64,000 nucleotides of DNA from Rhinopomastus cyanomelas (lineage: Eukaryota > Chordata > Aves > Bucerotiformes > Rhinopomastidae). Positions 17,133-40,474 of this stretch are shown in pieces. The DNA lies in the NCBI GenBank assembly GCA_013400115.1, contig VXBP01005057.1, positions 32,852 through 96,851 on the forward strand, written 5' to 3'. Under the pieces are notes generated by a model that worked only from the letters and a program-made list of their open reading frames with translations, was not told the DNA's origin and did not search any database. Made by a program: the position numbers and the translations under genes. How positions within the stretch are numbered: the stretch's first letter is position 1; the number at the start of each line of letters is the position of its first letter.

Positions 17133-18973
17133 TCAAAAGAACAAGCATTCTGCATAAGAGAAAAACAAACTGCTGGAGGTGAAATTTATAATGAGCAATA
17201 GTAACCAATGCCAAAAAGAAAGCCCGGAGTAAGAATGATGGCTGTATTTCTTGATTTCTGTCTGACTTTTATATGCTACATATATGACTTTGTTTGAAGT
17301 AACCTCCTGTAAAAATCTGCATGATGTGATCATGAATCATTCTGACAAACAGGCTGGATATAGAAAACAATAAAAACACAGAAAACACTGCTTTTACCTC
17401 ACATATATAGTCAGACAGAAGGCAGGATCTGCTCACCTCATTTGTTTTTGTTAATGAGGGACAACATAACACAATGGGACATTTTCGTAGTTACAAGAGC
17501 AAACTGTTAATTTAAGGCCTAGACTCTACAGGGCTGCTGGAGATCAAGCCCACTGTAGGGCTGACGGGATTCATCTCTAGGCCACAGTACTATCATTAGT
17601 ACTCAAACACCCAATGCCTCCTACATCACAGGCAAGCATTACAACACTGCCCATTGGAAAGAAGCAGAACATGATGGAAGAGATAGGGTGGTGGTCAGGT
17701 GTGGGTTTTACCATGGCCTGCACAAAGGCAGAAGCAGTGGCTGTATAAATTGAAACAGACATAAATGAAACATCCCCACCTTCTAACAATCTGAGAACCT
17801 ACAGCTCTTCATAAAAACAGTAATGACCAATGCTTACACTGAGGACAGTGCCATCCTGCCACACTCTCACCAACAGAAGCTGCAAGCAGTTACAGAAGAG
17901 CTAAAGTACTGACAACGCTCACATCCAGCCCATCTAAATAAAATGCAGTACTGTTGCTGCTTTTGAGAACCACTTTTTTCTGGCCAAAGGTGTTAAAGTA
18001 ATAATAGAAAAGAGACCTATTAGTCCACTTATTTCTCCAACCCTTTTCACAAACTGTTTTATAAGTATTTATATAAAATGCAGGAAAATGTGAGCTTGTC
18101 TCCTAAATCTAAAAGCTTTTGTGTTTTCATTAAAGAAAAAAAGTCCTGGTTTGAGGATACAGACACAGGTATTACAGTGACTACTTCCCTTTAAGATGGA
18201 AATGTATACAGCAGAGATCACCTTATAGCACAGTATAACAATGACCAAGTAGCATGCTGATTAGAGAGCTATACAAAAAAGGTCAGGCCCTAGCTCAGTC
18301 TCTTCTGTGATGGGCTGCATTTAAATTAAAGGTGTATTTGTCTGAGCAGACATACATATAATAATCTGCTTTCACAAGCATAGCCCATTTGTGAACCTCA
18401 GTCTGCCTTGGTAGCAGGCAGAGTTCAAAAGAAGAATCTGAAAGCAAAAAATCTCTGCTAGCGCTTATGTCATCCTTTCTCTAAAAATTGAAAAAAATGG
18501 CATTATTTTTACTGTAAAGGGAATACTTTTTGCTTAATTCATAACACATGGAGTTTTCTCAGGAAAGCCACATAATGCACAGGGTGTGATTTTTTTTTTA
18601 AGTGAATGCTAAACATTCATCACATTTCTTTACTTTGGACATACCATAGCACCACTCTAGGAGGATGTCCTGTGAACTCTTTTGCCAAAGTTTCATTATT
18701 AACATAGTGGTCAGTGGGGGTCATTAAAAATTCAGCATTTATCCATTGTCACTTTGTAATAGTATCCAAGACACACAAGAATTTTCCTACAGTTAAGTAA
18801 GGAAATAATTGAATAATTCTATTACTATTGTGTTAACACAGAAAGCTTCTAACTTGGAAATGTCTTTCAAAATTCATATGACCAAATAAGAATTCTGTCA
18901 CTTGCAAAAACTCCTAGTTTTATAATAGCAGGTCACATTTAGACAGACGTAAGAGACATACTGCAAGGAAAAG

Positions 18974-18999
18974 TATATATATATATATATGTATGTATG
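18974..18999. repeat. TA/GTAT microsatellite
   Basis: A run of alternating T and A followed by GTATGTATG. Confidence 0.95.
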
Positions 19000-21039
19000 A
19001 GAACGTGTGCTAAAGAAAGTGAAGAAAAGAGGCAGCTTTATATATAGGGCTATCAGAAATTCACACAAGCTCTGATATGTACTCCTTTGTGGCCTTGGTC
19101 AAATGGTATTACCCCTCAAATTCATTTTCTCTATAAATAGAAAGTTGCTTCTAAAATTTAGCTGTGTTGTGATTTACTTGAAACACTTTGAAGACATCAA
19201 GTGCTGTAAGTATGCCACACAGTTGTTAGCTTACCAAACTTACTTAGAAATGGCCGTGGTTGTTTAAAGTTAACTGTAGCTGTACATTTTAAGATGAGTC
19301 ACATAACCCAGACAGTTCAGGAGAAGCAATTATCATCAATCTATAATGAACTAAATGAAGCTGATCTCTAAGGAATGGAAAACTGCATTGTTTCAATACC
19401 AGAAAATTGTGCTCGATACATCACCTGTGGTATCAGATTTTGGAACCCTTGCAGTCCGCTTACACTTAGTGATCCAGAGTGAAACCAAATGTGGACAATA
19501 CCTGTCCTACTAAATGACAGACACAGATCTAAACAGCTGCATACCCAAACTGGCCTCACATAACACCTGACTAGAGGCTGATTACAAAGAACCTCTCAAA
19601 GTGTAGAACTCCTCTTGCTAATTAAAAATGGAGGAGTGTGAGAGATCCCAGAAATGCAAAGGACCAAAGAGACATATCTGGAGTGAAATTCTGTCCAAGC
19701 CCCTTCATCCTTCTTATTGCCTACATATTGAATGTGTTATGTAAACTAATTACATTTTCAGTGCTTTTTCTGATTTGCACAAGAAGACATTCATTTTGCC
19801 TAACTTCTGATATCGGACCTAGTCGTTATAGACTTCCTCTACAGGCAGTGGAAAAAATAGGAACTTTAAGGCAATGATTCACCTCACCAGATTTAAATAA
19901 GTACTTGAGGAGGAGAAGAATTAATCAGAGAAATGTCTATATTTTTCCTTGAATCTGAAAGGAGTGATGAGCTCATATGTAGGTGCTGAAATTATAAATG
20001 TCTAGCTATGGTCAGATGGATCCCACTCCTAACATTTTGTGAATGATTTGATGGAAGGACCCAGGACTATTTATGGAAGGTGCTCTTGCCATCACCTGAG
20101 CAACTGAAAGATTTGCTGTCTTCTCTGCCTGCTGTGTCTAGCTGTTCTCATATCTGTTGTTGCATACCGTAAGTTCAACATCCAATACACTGCGATACTG
20201 GTTTCAAAGGGATAACATGCCCACAAACAAAGGACTTGTAAAGAATTACCAGAGCATCCTACCACACAATGAAAAGCATCTGTTTTCTATAAGTTTTTGA
20301 CTAAAGCTTACTTGAATTAAAAAAATTGAGAAAACAATTGGAAGTACCTATTCATGTTAATTTCACTCAGAACAGTGTACTTTCTCTGCTAATGAAAATG
20401 CAGTGCTAGCTTACAGCTAAAAAGTGGTCAAGAAATTAATTCCTTGATTTTTCATGTCATTAGACAGTCTTATTTTATATAGTCAGAAAAACTAAGCAGC
20501 TATTTATTCACCAGTTCTCCCCAAACCTTCAGCCTACTTTCAGGTTTTCCAGGATGTTTCCTCAGAACTAAATCTGCTTTTATATAAACATGCTTTGCTG
20601 ACATACAAATAGATGTACCTCCATAATGGCTATAGTAGCAGTAATTAATAATTTTTTTTACAAATATGAAATCAACTAAAATTATTGTAAATTTTATGTG
20701 GCTATTTTAAGTGAAAGGGCTTTTCCCGAAATCTCATTTATGTTCAGTTATTTACAATTACTGTCAGCAAAATCCCTGCTCCACCGAAAGTCAGTGCTAA
20801 AATTTTGAGTCTTTCAGTATGCCCATGATTTCATTTCATTGTTCTATGAATTTAGCTGATTTTCCTGAGAAACGTCCAAACCCATTGTTCAATATAAGCC
20901 AAATACAATGGAGTGTTTATTGTATATCAAAGAAATGTGAACCTTAAGGTTTTAATGAAAATCACCGTCAGAAACTACATATTAGGTCCTATCTTTGGGA
21001 CCATGTCTTCATATCTATCTGGCCAAAGACCACACACAT

Positions 21040-21260
21040 CACTTGGAACGAGGTACAGTCTGTGCCACCTCTGGCAAAGTCAGGGCCTTTGGCCACGTAC
21101 ATGTTCCACCCATAATAGGTTTCAGATGGTTTGAGTACACCAAAACCTTGTGTGTTTGCTGTACCAGTATGACTTGCATGTACATAGTGTCTCCCAGTCG
21201 TCTATGGCCTATAGTATTGAGCAGCATGGCACCTAGTCCCAAGCTTATCTCCAAGTAAAG
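21040..21260 (-). pseudogene. Probable fossil of Gypsy pol C-terminus (GPY/F-like region)
   Basis: The minus strand reads LSLGLGAMLLNTIGHRRLGD, then TMYMQVILVQQTHKVLVYSN, then HLKPIMGG, and stays open to 21039. The order LG-x-x-(W)...RLGD-x-x-Y...KV-V-x-x-N-x-LKP resembles the end of Ty3/Gypsy integrases, where the GPY/F segment is followed by a H-x-(D/N)-RLKP ending. The W and GPY residues themselves are changed here. GC content is higher than in the flanking intron, as expected of former coding sequence. No LTR was seen. An unrelated processed pseudogene is the alternative. Confidence 0.5.
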
Positions 21261-22056
21261 ATTATCCCCCTATTTGTAGCTAAGAAAGGTAAGTGCGCAA
21301 AAAGACAGTGACCTGTATAACTCTAGTCTTTCATTATTTAAGGCCACTGTTTAACATATGTTTACTGTTACATGTATTTTCAAGTTTTCATGCTTTGGGA
21401 AAAATATAGAGTTTGTAATTATTTGCTAAAATAATTAAAGGAGAAAAATATTTATCAGTTGTTTAAGTGTCAGTAACTCGATCCACAAATACGCATGTCC
21501 ACAGGATCCCCATCAATACTGTTTATTTCCTTTCTCAAAAGTAGATGAAGTACACATGCAAGAATTAGTATCTCATTTAGCTTATATTAATGTATGCTCA
21601 TTAACTTACTAACCACAGTTAGAGGTAGTGCTTTACCTTAAATAATGTCCAAGACCTTGGTCTGATACAGGCAAACATGCCAAGTGTATGAGAGAAGAAA
21701 AAGGTAAATTTTATTCAAAAGTATGTTGCCTTTCACAACCCTTCTCCTTCTACAATGCAAGAAAATGCCTATTGCTTCTATGAGAAAGGGAAATCCAGAC
21801 TATCAGAAATACAAAGGCAAGAGCTGAAGTAATTCTTCCTTCCTCCATTTACCTAATTTTAGATGTCAGAATCTGTGTTTAGCAATAGCATAAATTTCTC
21901 TATATAGCATATTTAATTCTGTTTTCCTAAATAAATATCTGACACCTGCTACCTATGGTTGTCATCGAGTAGTATCAAATAATTTAATACGAAAACCCCA
22001 TCTTGTTAACATTTATAAAAAAGAAAAGAAAAGCTAAAAGAATAGTTTGGAGGCAT

Positions 22057-22097
22057 ATCTATATATATATATATACACACACGTATAATATATATTT
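22057..22097. repeat. TA / CA microsatellite
   Basis: An alternating TA run, then ACACACAC, then more TA-rich sequence. Confidence 0.93.
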
Positions 22098-22140
22098 ACA
22101 TACATAATTGTATTGCTCTGAAAAATTCCTGATGTCATAA

Positions 22141-22250
22141 AAGCATAGAAATATTTAGGTTGAAAAGGACCTTCAAGATCATTGAGTCTACTCATTAGGC
22201 CAACTCTGTCAAGCCCACTGCTAAACTATGTCCTTGAGCTTCTCTTCTCT
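22141..22250 (-). mobile_element. CR1 3'-end fragment, old
   Basis: The plus strand reads GCATAGAAATATTTAGGTTG, then AAAAGGACCTTCAAGATCAT and TGAGTCTA, with CCAACTCTGTCAAGCCCACT following. This is the antisense of a CR1 3' end (same sense as MYT1L). It is diverged and short. Confidence 0.8.
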
Positions 22251-22825
22251 GTGACTTTATAAGCACATTCAGGTATGACTTCAAAGACTAAACCCCAAAT
22301 TCTCATTCTTTACTCTGCAGTTCATTTTTCTCTCCTAATAAAAATCCTCCTGCCTGACAGAATCCGCTCATTTTCTTCCTCTGAACTGAAGCCACTTTCA
22401 GCCCACTTCTAAACATGTTAATTGTGTTAGTTTTTCCCAGAGAATTCATCAGGTGTATTCATGATGACAAAATGGGAAGAAATGCCTCATTAAGTAGGTA
22501 GCAGAGATTTCTGAAGTGCAATGAGATCCGAGTTTTCTACTTCCATATCCCCACAGAGCAAGTATGTTATCTTTATGGTTTATCTGAACTACAGTATGGA
22601 AATGAGAATCCTAATGTGACTCTTAAGGCCAGGTCTCCCAGACAGCAACGTAAGTACTAACACTATTACTTAGCTTTTATTGCGATCTCAACACATCCCA
22701 GGAACTTAATAGCCGGAGATGTACTTTTGCCTGTGCAACAATCCTGAAGGAAGCACTGTATAGAAAAAGCTTTTAAAAAAGGCCTTTAAAATAACTTACA
22801 CATGACATCATTGCTCATAATACTA

Positions 22826-28551
<5,726 letters not shown>

Positions 28552-28642
28552 CTTCGGTGGGAATTCCTGTTGCTATTTACGTGGCCCCGGCCTGTGCAGC
28601 CTGGTGTAGGACACTTAAGAACATTTTCATGCATGGCAAGAA
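28552..28642 (-). CDS. MYT1L: MYT1L exon: first part of zinc finger 3
   Basis: A small exon (91 nt) reading (I)LAMHENVLK and then [20 protein letters not shown], the first two Cys and the His ligands of finger 3. It stops after two bases (AG) of the following Ser codon at donor CGAAG|GTAAGG. The acceptor is GTCAAG|TTCTT, a weaker AAG-type site, but the only one that keeps the frame and gives PPEILAMHEN. It joins the next exon to complete the finger. Confidence 0.96.
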
Positions 28643-31253
<2,611 letters not shown>

Positions 31254-32794
31254 TTACAACAAATGTGTCAAGTGAATGATGCTTTTCACATTTCTGTAAG
31301 AAGGTTCATTTAATCATGTCATTTACTCTTTGGTAAATGTTCTTATGAAAAGTAGAAGAAAAAAACCCTTCTATTTGTTAACACAGTTCGGTCATTTTTA
31401 TGCCATTATCTTCTCTTCAGACTGCAGGCTCCTATGATCACAGTAATATCCATTCATAGTGATTGGAAAATGACCTTTATATAGCAAAGCCATACCATTG
31501 TCAGTCAATATTCTGCTGGCAAGCATCAGTCCAAGAGTGTAAGGTTATTTAGAAAGTGTTTAGTTGGAGTTTCACTTCTTCACATTTTTATTTGCCTTAT
31601 ATATTAAGGTCTGCAACTACAATGTCATAGCAGTTCAATGTCCTGGAAGCACCAAACCCAGCTCTTCAGCTTAATGATTCTGCAAAAACAAATCCCTTTT
31701 CCAAGGCTCACTGAGGAGATGACTCCTTTTTTCTTTAAATTCCTTATGAAGTGACAAAATGTATGTATATATTAATTTCATTTCAAAAAAATTACAGTGG
31801 GGTAAACATTTCAATCAGAGTTACTGAAAGTATCCCTTGCTGTGTAAATTTGGGCCGTTACAAACATGCATATATTATGCTTCAATATCAGTATGCTTAA
31901 ACGGTTCATGATCTTGGGGAAGATTGTTGGATCTTCTGTATATAATCAATGAAATGTCCAAATAGACATTTTTTCAACAAAGTAAAACTTTTCTTCCAAT
32001 AATGTAGTGGAACTGCTGGTGATATTAACCTTGAACTAGAACTTTCTCACATGCTTCATCAGCTTATTTCCTTTAACAAAACATCTGTAAAATAACATCT
32101 CTACTCTTCTGGTCTTGGAACATGATGCAAATTACATCTTCAATCTAGACTACTGTCACCAGATTTTGGAGACTATTTTTGATTTTCATACTAGCATGAA
32201 AGGAGTAAAATTCAGGATACTCTGTTATCATTTTCACTCCAGAACACCCAACATAATCCTTCAATCTTTTCAGTTCATGCTTTTTACAATACCAAATCTG
32301 AGCTATCCTCATTTAAGTATTTCGTTTTGTTCTTGTTATTACTTCAGTATTTATGTTTTCATCTCAAGAAAATAAGATCTTGACAGCTGTTTTCCATTAA
32401 GTCCTTCTTACACAAAATTCCATCCCAACTCCCACAAATGCAATCCTCAGTACAATCAGTGGAAATGTAAGTACTTGCAGAATTTCACATACAAGTAACT
32501 TTTTTTCAGCATGAGTCAATACAATCCAGAATTCACATTCAGATCCTTTGATTTCCCTCTGGCAGCTTTTATATAGATATGTATACTTTCACATTTCAAG
32601 TTCTCCTAAACCACCTTCATTTTAGAGAAATTGTTGTAATGACTCTCCATGTTTTAAATCCATTCTTAAATTTTGGTATTTAAATCTTATCTTGCAAATG
32701 GAATTCCCAGTTATGAAAGCCTTACTTTATTCAGCTTGCATGTTGACTGTAGAATACAGTTCTTTGTTTCATGCTCTTCAATGATAGATAGACA

Positions 32795-32975
32795 TACAAA
32801 TCTATCTCCAAAGTGCTACACAGTTATCACAACACTCCTGTAAAGACTCTAATCTTATATCAGGAAATTGAAGAAGTTAAACCCAAGGCCACAGAAGGAG
32901 TAAATGTCAGAGGAGGGATTTGAATTCCTGCCAGATAGGCCTGTGCTGAGACCACTAGAACAGCAAGCCCACAGC
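32795..32975 (+). mobile_element. MIR-like CORE-SINE relic
   Basis: The order of landmarks fits a MIR/CORE-SINE: ACAACACTCCTGTAA, GGAAATTGAAGAAGTTAA, CCCAAGGCCACAGAAGGAG, GGAGGGATTTGAATTCCTG, and GACCACTAGAACAGCA near the end. It is strongly diverged, in line with insertion before amniotes split. A chance match to part of it cannot be excluded. Confidence 0.65.
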
Positions 32976-34421
32976 TACAAACATACACAACTCTAAGCAA
33001 CTCTTCAAGTCAAGTATTTTGGGATGTGTAAAATTATTGATAAGTGAATAAGTAATGTAAATGAAATATAAATTATGTAAATATAACAATATTCAAGGAC
33101 TGCAAAAAATGTAGATGATTAATAGACCATAATGGCTTTTAGTGACTTTAAACTAGAAGCACGTTAGCTACTCCGCACTGTAGAATTCCACTGAAGTCAA
33201 TTAATATCTTCTAATTTAGAGCATCTGAGGATCCAGACACTTATGTTGTACAGTGTCTTGTGTACTCAAGTGTATGCTATAAAGTTATAGCACGTATCAG
33301 ATCCTTAAGAGCCTTTATGGTCTAATGAATCAGAAAAGATGCTGTCTACTATTCCTAATGATTTCAAAACTTGCACAAAATTTACTTGCACAATTTCCCA
33401 TTGCTTTTAATGGAAGACATTTGGCTAAACTTTCCACAATTTAACACAAAAAAACTGGATACTCTTTTGTAAATTATCTTCTGCTAACTGGGAGAAATAT
33501 TCCTTACTTTTATCTAATTCTGTAATCTTTCCTTACTCCTTGCCATGATTGGTATATTGCCTGAGTGAAGGTTCTTATAGTACTCAAAAGATTTCAAAAT
33601 TCATAAATTTCAGAAGAAAACCTCTTTTGAGGGCTATAAATAGCAGGTTGAAATAAAAAATTATTTGTGGTCCCTTAACAGTTGTTTTAGCAATCTCTGA
33701 AAGTGATACTCCTGAAGCCAGAATGTAGTTCTTACTGCAAACCTGTGTACCCCAAAGGATTCCGCTTAACCATACCACACATCTGTGTGGGTATCTCTTC
33801 CAGAAGTATTTGGAAAATGGTGTGTGAGTGAAGAACAAATGATCTAATCAATCATCCTACTTAAACCTTCCTCTTTCAACAACTACCAGAATGTTTACTA
33901 TGTTTCTTAAAGTAAGGAAGGAATATTTTTTTTTCTTCCTTTATTAAAAAAATGTAGAATGATTGACTCCATAAAGTTTCTTGGTCCAAACTAACACAAT
34001 ATTTAGTCCTTGTCTGGGATTTGGCCTTATTATCAATTCAGCCTGCAGCTTCCTAAACATAGGACAGTTCATAGAAGAGCTAGAATTTACTGAAGTAGGA
34101 AGTTCACACTTTTGTTACTGTCAGAAAATATATCATCTTTTTGGAGACAACAGATCTACATACATGAAGGTTTTCCCATGAATACATAGGCTAGAAAGGT
34201 TGGACAACACCCGAGTTAAAATGTTCTTCAGAGATTAATACTGATTTGCCATGTTTTCTGTGGGTTTTTTTAGACATATATATTCAAAGGGAAATCTATC
34301 TACAATAGCTCATATGTAAACATTTTGCACAACATCCACATGGTCATGCAGTAACAAAATAACTAACTAAAGTTGTCTTCCCAAACTATCTCAAGTTACT
34401 ACAGCACTCATTGGAGCATAT

Positions 34422-34503
34422 CATCGAATCATAGAATCATTAGGGATTGGAAGGGACCCCGAAAGATCATCTAGTCCAATCCCCCTGCCACAGCAGGATC
34501 ACT
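34422..34503 (-). mobile_element. CR1 3'-terminal fragment
   Basis: AATCATAGAATCATTAGGGA, then TTGGAAGGGACC, ATCATCTAGTCCAATCCCCC and GCAGGATCAC, the reverse complement of the same CR1 3' end seen at 2100-2177. Little diverged, about 80 nt, truncated. Confidence 0.93.
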
Positions 34504-35068
34504 TCACTGGAGAAGTTATGGAATCAGAATCATCATACATTTATGTTAGAAACAAACCAAACCTCAATAAATACATTGCATTACTTTAACGTCACTAATT
34601 TCCATGTTCTTCTGAAAGACTGACCATTATTTTTCTTTAAATTTTGTGAAAAAAGATCGAAACCTTTCATGGATCAAGATGTCTGTCTACTTGAATAACA
34701 CAAACAGACATTAGGGTTTTTCTTCTTTAAAAAAGGTTTTTATAGAAAGAAGAAAAATGCCTGCCATCTCAGTTGTAGAAAGGAAACCGAATATGTTACA
34801 AGAAATATAAGATGAACCCAGACCCTGATTAGCATCAAAGAAATATCGTGTCCCAAACTTCCACTAAAGTCAATGGGAATCAGGGGTGTTCAATGAGTCT
34901 CAGGAGGTATTGAACACATTATACAACATGGCCCTACATGTACAGATGTAGACACATTGAAGAGGGGTGTGATAATTATAAACCCACCATCACCATGATA
35001 ATCCTGTAAGTTAAAAGGCATTCCAAATGTAACCTTTAGTCTGTTCTGGTTTTGTTCTTCTCCCCGCA

Positions 35069-35084
35069 CCCCCCCCCCCCCCCC
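35069..35084 (+). repeat. C homopolymer (16 C) beside assembly gap
   Basis: An unbroken run of 16 C, preceded by CCCCGCA. On the minus strand this is a G run able to form quadruplex structure and known to stall sequencing. Confidence 0.95.
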
Positions 35085-35085
35085 T

Positions 35086-35120
35086 NNNNNNNNNNNNNNN
35101 NNNNNNNNNNNNNNNNNNNN
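35086..35120. other. Assembly gap (35 N)
   Basis: Thirty-five undetermined bases in the intron, about 700 nt past the donor of the large central exon. No coding sequence is affected. Confidence 0.99.
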
Positions 35121-35780
35121 AATTATGGAAAAGGCAGCACCTTAACTGTTTCCACAATGGAATGAAACCAGTGAAGTGGAATGCACATAAGAAAGAAATT
35201 GCTATTGATCTCAGCCCAGGCCACACCATGCCTTGCATAGCAAATGGTTTCCATTACTTTACTATCTTAAGATAATTAATGTGCAGTCACTGCCCCTATC
35301 TTATGTTATTGGTCATTCTGATACTGTTCAATTCCTACAAGGCAATTTTACATTTTAGATGGGAGAGGCTTCATCAGTAACTGTCATTTGGTGATAATTT
35401 TATAAGTCATGATGCCACCTACCCAATCCAATCTTTAAAATATGCACTTCATAGCTGATTGACCTCCTGCTGCATACAGTAATTCTCTTCATTGAGGGTT
35501 TTTTCAAATATTATTGAAAATGTAAATATATGTATAATATATTAAAACTTTGAGAAAAATCTTTGCCTCTTTCAACATGATCTCTTATTTGTTTCCCTGA
35601 AAAGTTATTTTTTAATTTAGCCAAATGATATTCACTGAAATACTGTACATATTTCTAACATTGATGCATTAATACTTCTATAAGCACACAGCACAGTTCT
35701 ATTTTACAATCATGTCTTCCTGGTACAATTTAAATAAATTTCATTTCAGAAATTTACGCACAACTTAACATGTTAACTCA

Positions 35781-36935
<1,155 letters not shown>

Positions 36936-39900
36936 TCATACAGCAATTCTACAGCACTAAGGCCCATGTGAAGTGAATTTCTCTATAGCCCATAAGGGTA
37001 TTTTTGTTTGTTATTTACATGAATTTCTTACATAGAATCTATAAGAAAAGGCAATCAAAATGCTAATTTCTAGTACTGCTGAATGTTAGGGCATAAATAC
37101 TTATGCTTCTCATTTCATTTCTATATTTATAGTTTTATTACAATCATATTGTAATATAACATAATTGCCTATGTTTCCAACTTTTCTCACTCCCTTATCT
37201 CCTGTAAATACGGTAGATGGCAAAGGAGTGAGTACTACTCGATTTATTCTCTGACTGATGAATTCCATTGCCAAAAGAGAAAGAATATACACCAAGCAGG
37301 ACTTCTTGAACACCATAAACACCTTTAACTCTAGATCACCAACAACTAACCAAGATCAAAATGGCATTTTACTTAGTGGATCCATCAGCAGAAATAAAAA
37401 TCTTTGAGATTAACTATGCAAACCTTGAAAAAGTTAAGAATTGCAAGAGTGGTTACATGAAAGGAGGATAGAGGCAATTATATGCATAATATAATTTTAA
37501 GTAAATATGCTACCGCAAATTATATGACAATACATACATTGTAAGGTTGGTTCTTATCTACCGTATTTTGTGTATTGTAACATGATGGTGCTCAGTTACC
37601 ACGTTTGACTTAGCGCTGTTTTAGTAACTGTTGAGTTACGGAGGGACAACTTAATAAAATGGAGCCAATGTGAGGCCCTGAGGGTGAGATTCATCTCACC
37701 TAACTTCAGACATGACCAAGGCAGGCATTTATATCTGAGTAAGCCATTCAGTGTTCTTGTTCTTTGTCAGTAAGAGAAGCAAACACTGGAAGGATACTGT
37801 CCACCTGATCTGGTTAAAGTATCTTCTTGACAATAAAATCAATGACTACTAGTAGTGCCTGTTTCTCTTCATTGACAACAAAGGAACTCAGACTAGATGC
37901 CTACCTTAAAGATACCCACATTTGGTCTGATGAATATCATTCAGAGAGCATTTTCTGATACCTATTTTTACTCAGAAGTTGTATCATTCTTAGAACCATT
38001 CTTAAAACACATATACATTCATAATTATTTGCTAATGAATGTCTCATAAATTATGTTTTGATAATTGGCTGCTTAAACAACTGGAGAAAGATGTTCCTGA
38101 GTCTGTCATTTCACTGAAACCCATTTTTTCAGCTGCTGCAAACTGAAAGAAGTCAGAAGAGCTAGGACAATTAATACCTGCTCAAGAGCTAGTCTATCAA
38201 TCTCTGTTAGCATCTTTTCAGCTCTCACAGATTTTCAACAACTGTACACCTAAATATGTAGATTTCCTAGAGTGTTTTGGGTTAAACAAACTAAAGGTGG
38301 AAATTTCAAGTAGTACGTGGCTTGTATGCTAACATTTTGAAAAGAGGAAATATTTTTTAATAAAAATAATTTTTATGTCAGTGGACAAAGTAATAAATCA
38401 GAGTTTTAAATACAAAGCTCAACAGCACAATAATCAATATTTAAGCCACAGGATAGTACTCCTACACAGTGGTTAGGGATCCTGGGATGATAGTAGGCTG
38501 TAGTTAAGCAGCAAAGCTGGTAGATAACTAGGCTACATCTATGGAAAAATGCCTTAGTGGTAAAATATTATATAATGTGTATATATATACTGTACTTTAC
38601 TACAAGGGAAAGATAATTTAATAGGAAAGGATGTATGATATTTTTACATGACATGATATTTGAAGTCACTAATGGATATTTCTCATCCAAGGTGGTTTTA
38701 TTTTAGTTGTGGTTGTCCTCAAGATAATAATAATTCATGTCTATGTTTCAGCCCTTCAAACAAAAAGTATATCAGAGTATCAGATCTTCAGTATAGAAAT
38801 AAGGGATGCCACTTCCTATATGAAAAATTTTCATCTTGGATGATTGCACAGAAATCAGCAGTTAAGATAATTAGTTTGTTTGAAAAATCAGTATTTGAAT
38901 ACACAAATAATAATTTCCTAAAATGAATTGTACAAACAAAACACACCTCAATTTAAATAGTAAGGATAAAACCTGATGCCAAGAAGATTGTTTAGTATTA
39001 ACTGCTGCTTTTGTGGGCTGCTTCTTGTAACTATCTGACAGGCAGTCAGATGTAGCATAAGGATAGTCATTGTAATTAAACAAGCAGTGAACTATAGCTC
39101 CAAAATTGCCAGTGCCTTCAGGTTTATGATGAGGTATCTATAGAGTGGTGAACGCAGTCCAAGTCTAGTTTTAAAAGAAATGAAGAGTAGGAAAAGCCTC
39201 ATATTTTCTCAAACCATCCAAAGAACTGTTCAGGTACGCTGTGCCTATTCTAGGCTAACTTTTGAAATGAGAAAATTTTCAGGTTTGTTTTAAAAAAGAG
39301 GTTTTGTGTTTGCTTTTACATAGAGTCATGTAATGATCACCAATGGGAGGAATATGCTATGCTTTGCCTCCACAAAAGTGAAAAGTCAAAATACAGATCA
39401 CGTACTGTATGAGTGAAGACATGTAAATTCCTTTTGAGTAGGTGAAGCTGGGTGAAAGCTGTACCTATATTATTTTCTATTCTGTTTGTTTGGTTATATC
39501 CTTTTCAGTTCTCCTGCCCGTTCAATCCTAAAAAGAAGAAAAAAAAAAGATGGTGGAGGAGAAGAAAGGGTGAAGAATGAATGAGGCAGATGAAAGAAGC
39601 AGGAAAACAAAGTATTTTAATCAAGTTTCATTCCTCCTCTTTTAACTTATGGCCTTTTTTTGCATCTACTTTCTTTAAAAATTATTGTGCTCCTGTTCTT
39701 TCTCTCTATGCAGCAGTTAATTTTAATGAAAATTATATTTATACAGACTACGTTGTCAATATCTGTTGGCTGTAGGGTCTCCTCTAGTGAAGCACTCGTG
39801 TCACCTGTCTACTAAACTGAAATTTTAAGTACTGAATTATTTTGTGTTAAGTCTTCTGAAAAGTATGCCAGCCTAGTATCTCTATCTGAACCTATGTGCC

Positions 39901-40474
39901 TTGTCTTTGATTCACATCTATAAAACCTAATCTTGCTTTTGATTTGCTGTTCTATGATTACTAAGATTTAACCTTTAACTCAGTAACTACTTTTACACTG
40001 TAATGTTTAATTGCACTTGGTTAAATGATGGCAAAATATTCAGGAATATAAAACTTATTCTACACCTTACATAAGTTTTGCAACCATTGACCCAAACTAT
40101 AGGTTTTTCCTTGGTACAGAGGCTGACATTGTCTCAAAAAGAAACAAGTTAGCCACTTTTGGTAAAGAGCACACAAAGTTATCACATATCCCTTTTCTGT
40201 TAGCTCTAGGGTTGCATGGACAAGAAATATGCAACAGAGTTTAAAATTAGTATCAAATTACATTAGCCCTTACCCACACAATGCTCTGACAATTTAGGTT
40301 ATCTTGTTTACGAAATTTGTTCTTTTAACTCCCAGCGGATACTACAAACAACAGGAGGGAAATTATAGTGAAGAGTATGTGGAATAGTTATAAAGAGCTT
40401 TAGCCATCTCGACAGAAGTGCACTCTTGTATTACACTAAAAAAAAGAGTGAATAATTTGATTTCTTTTTGCATC

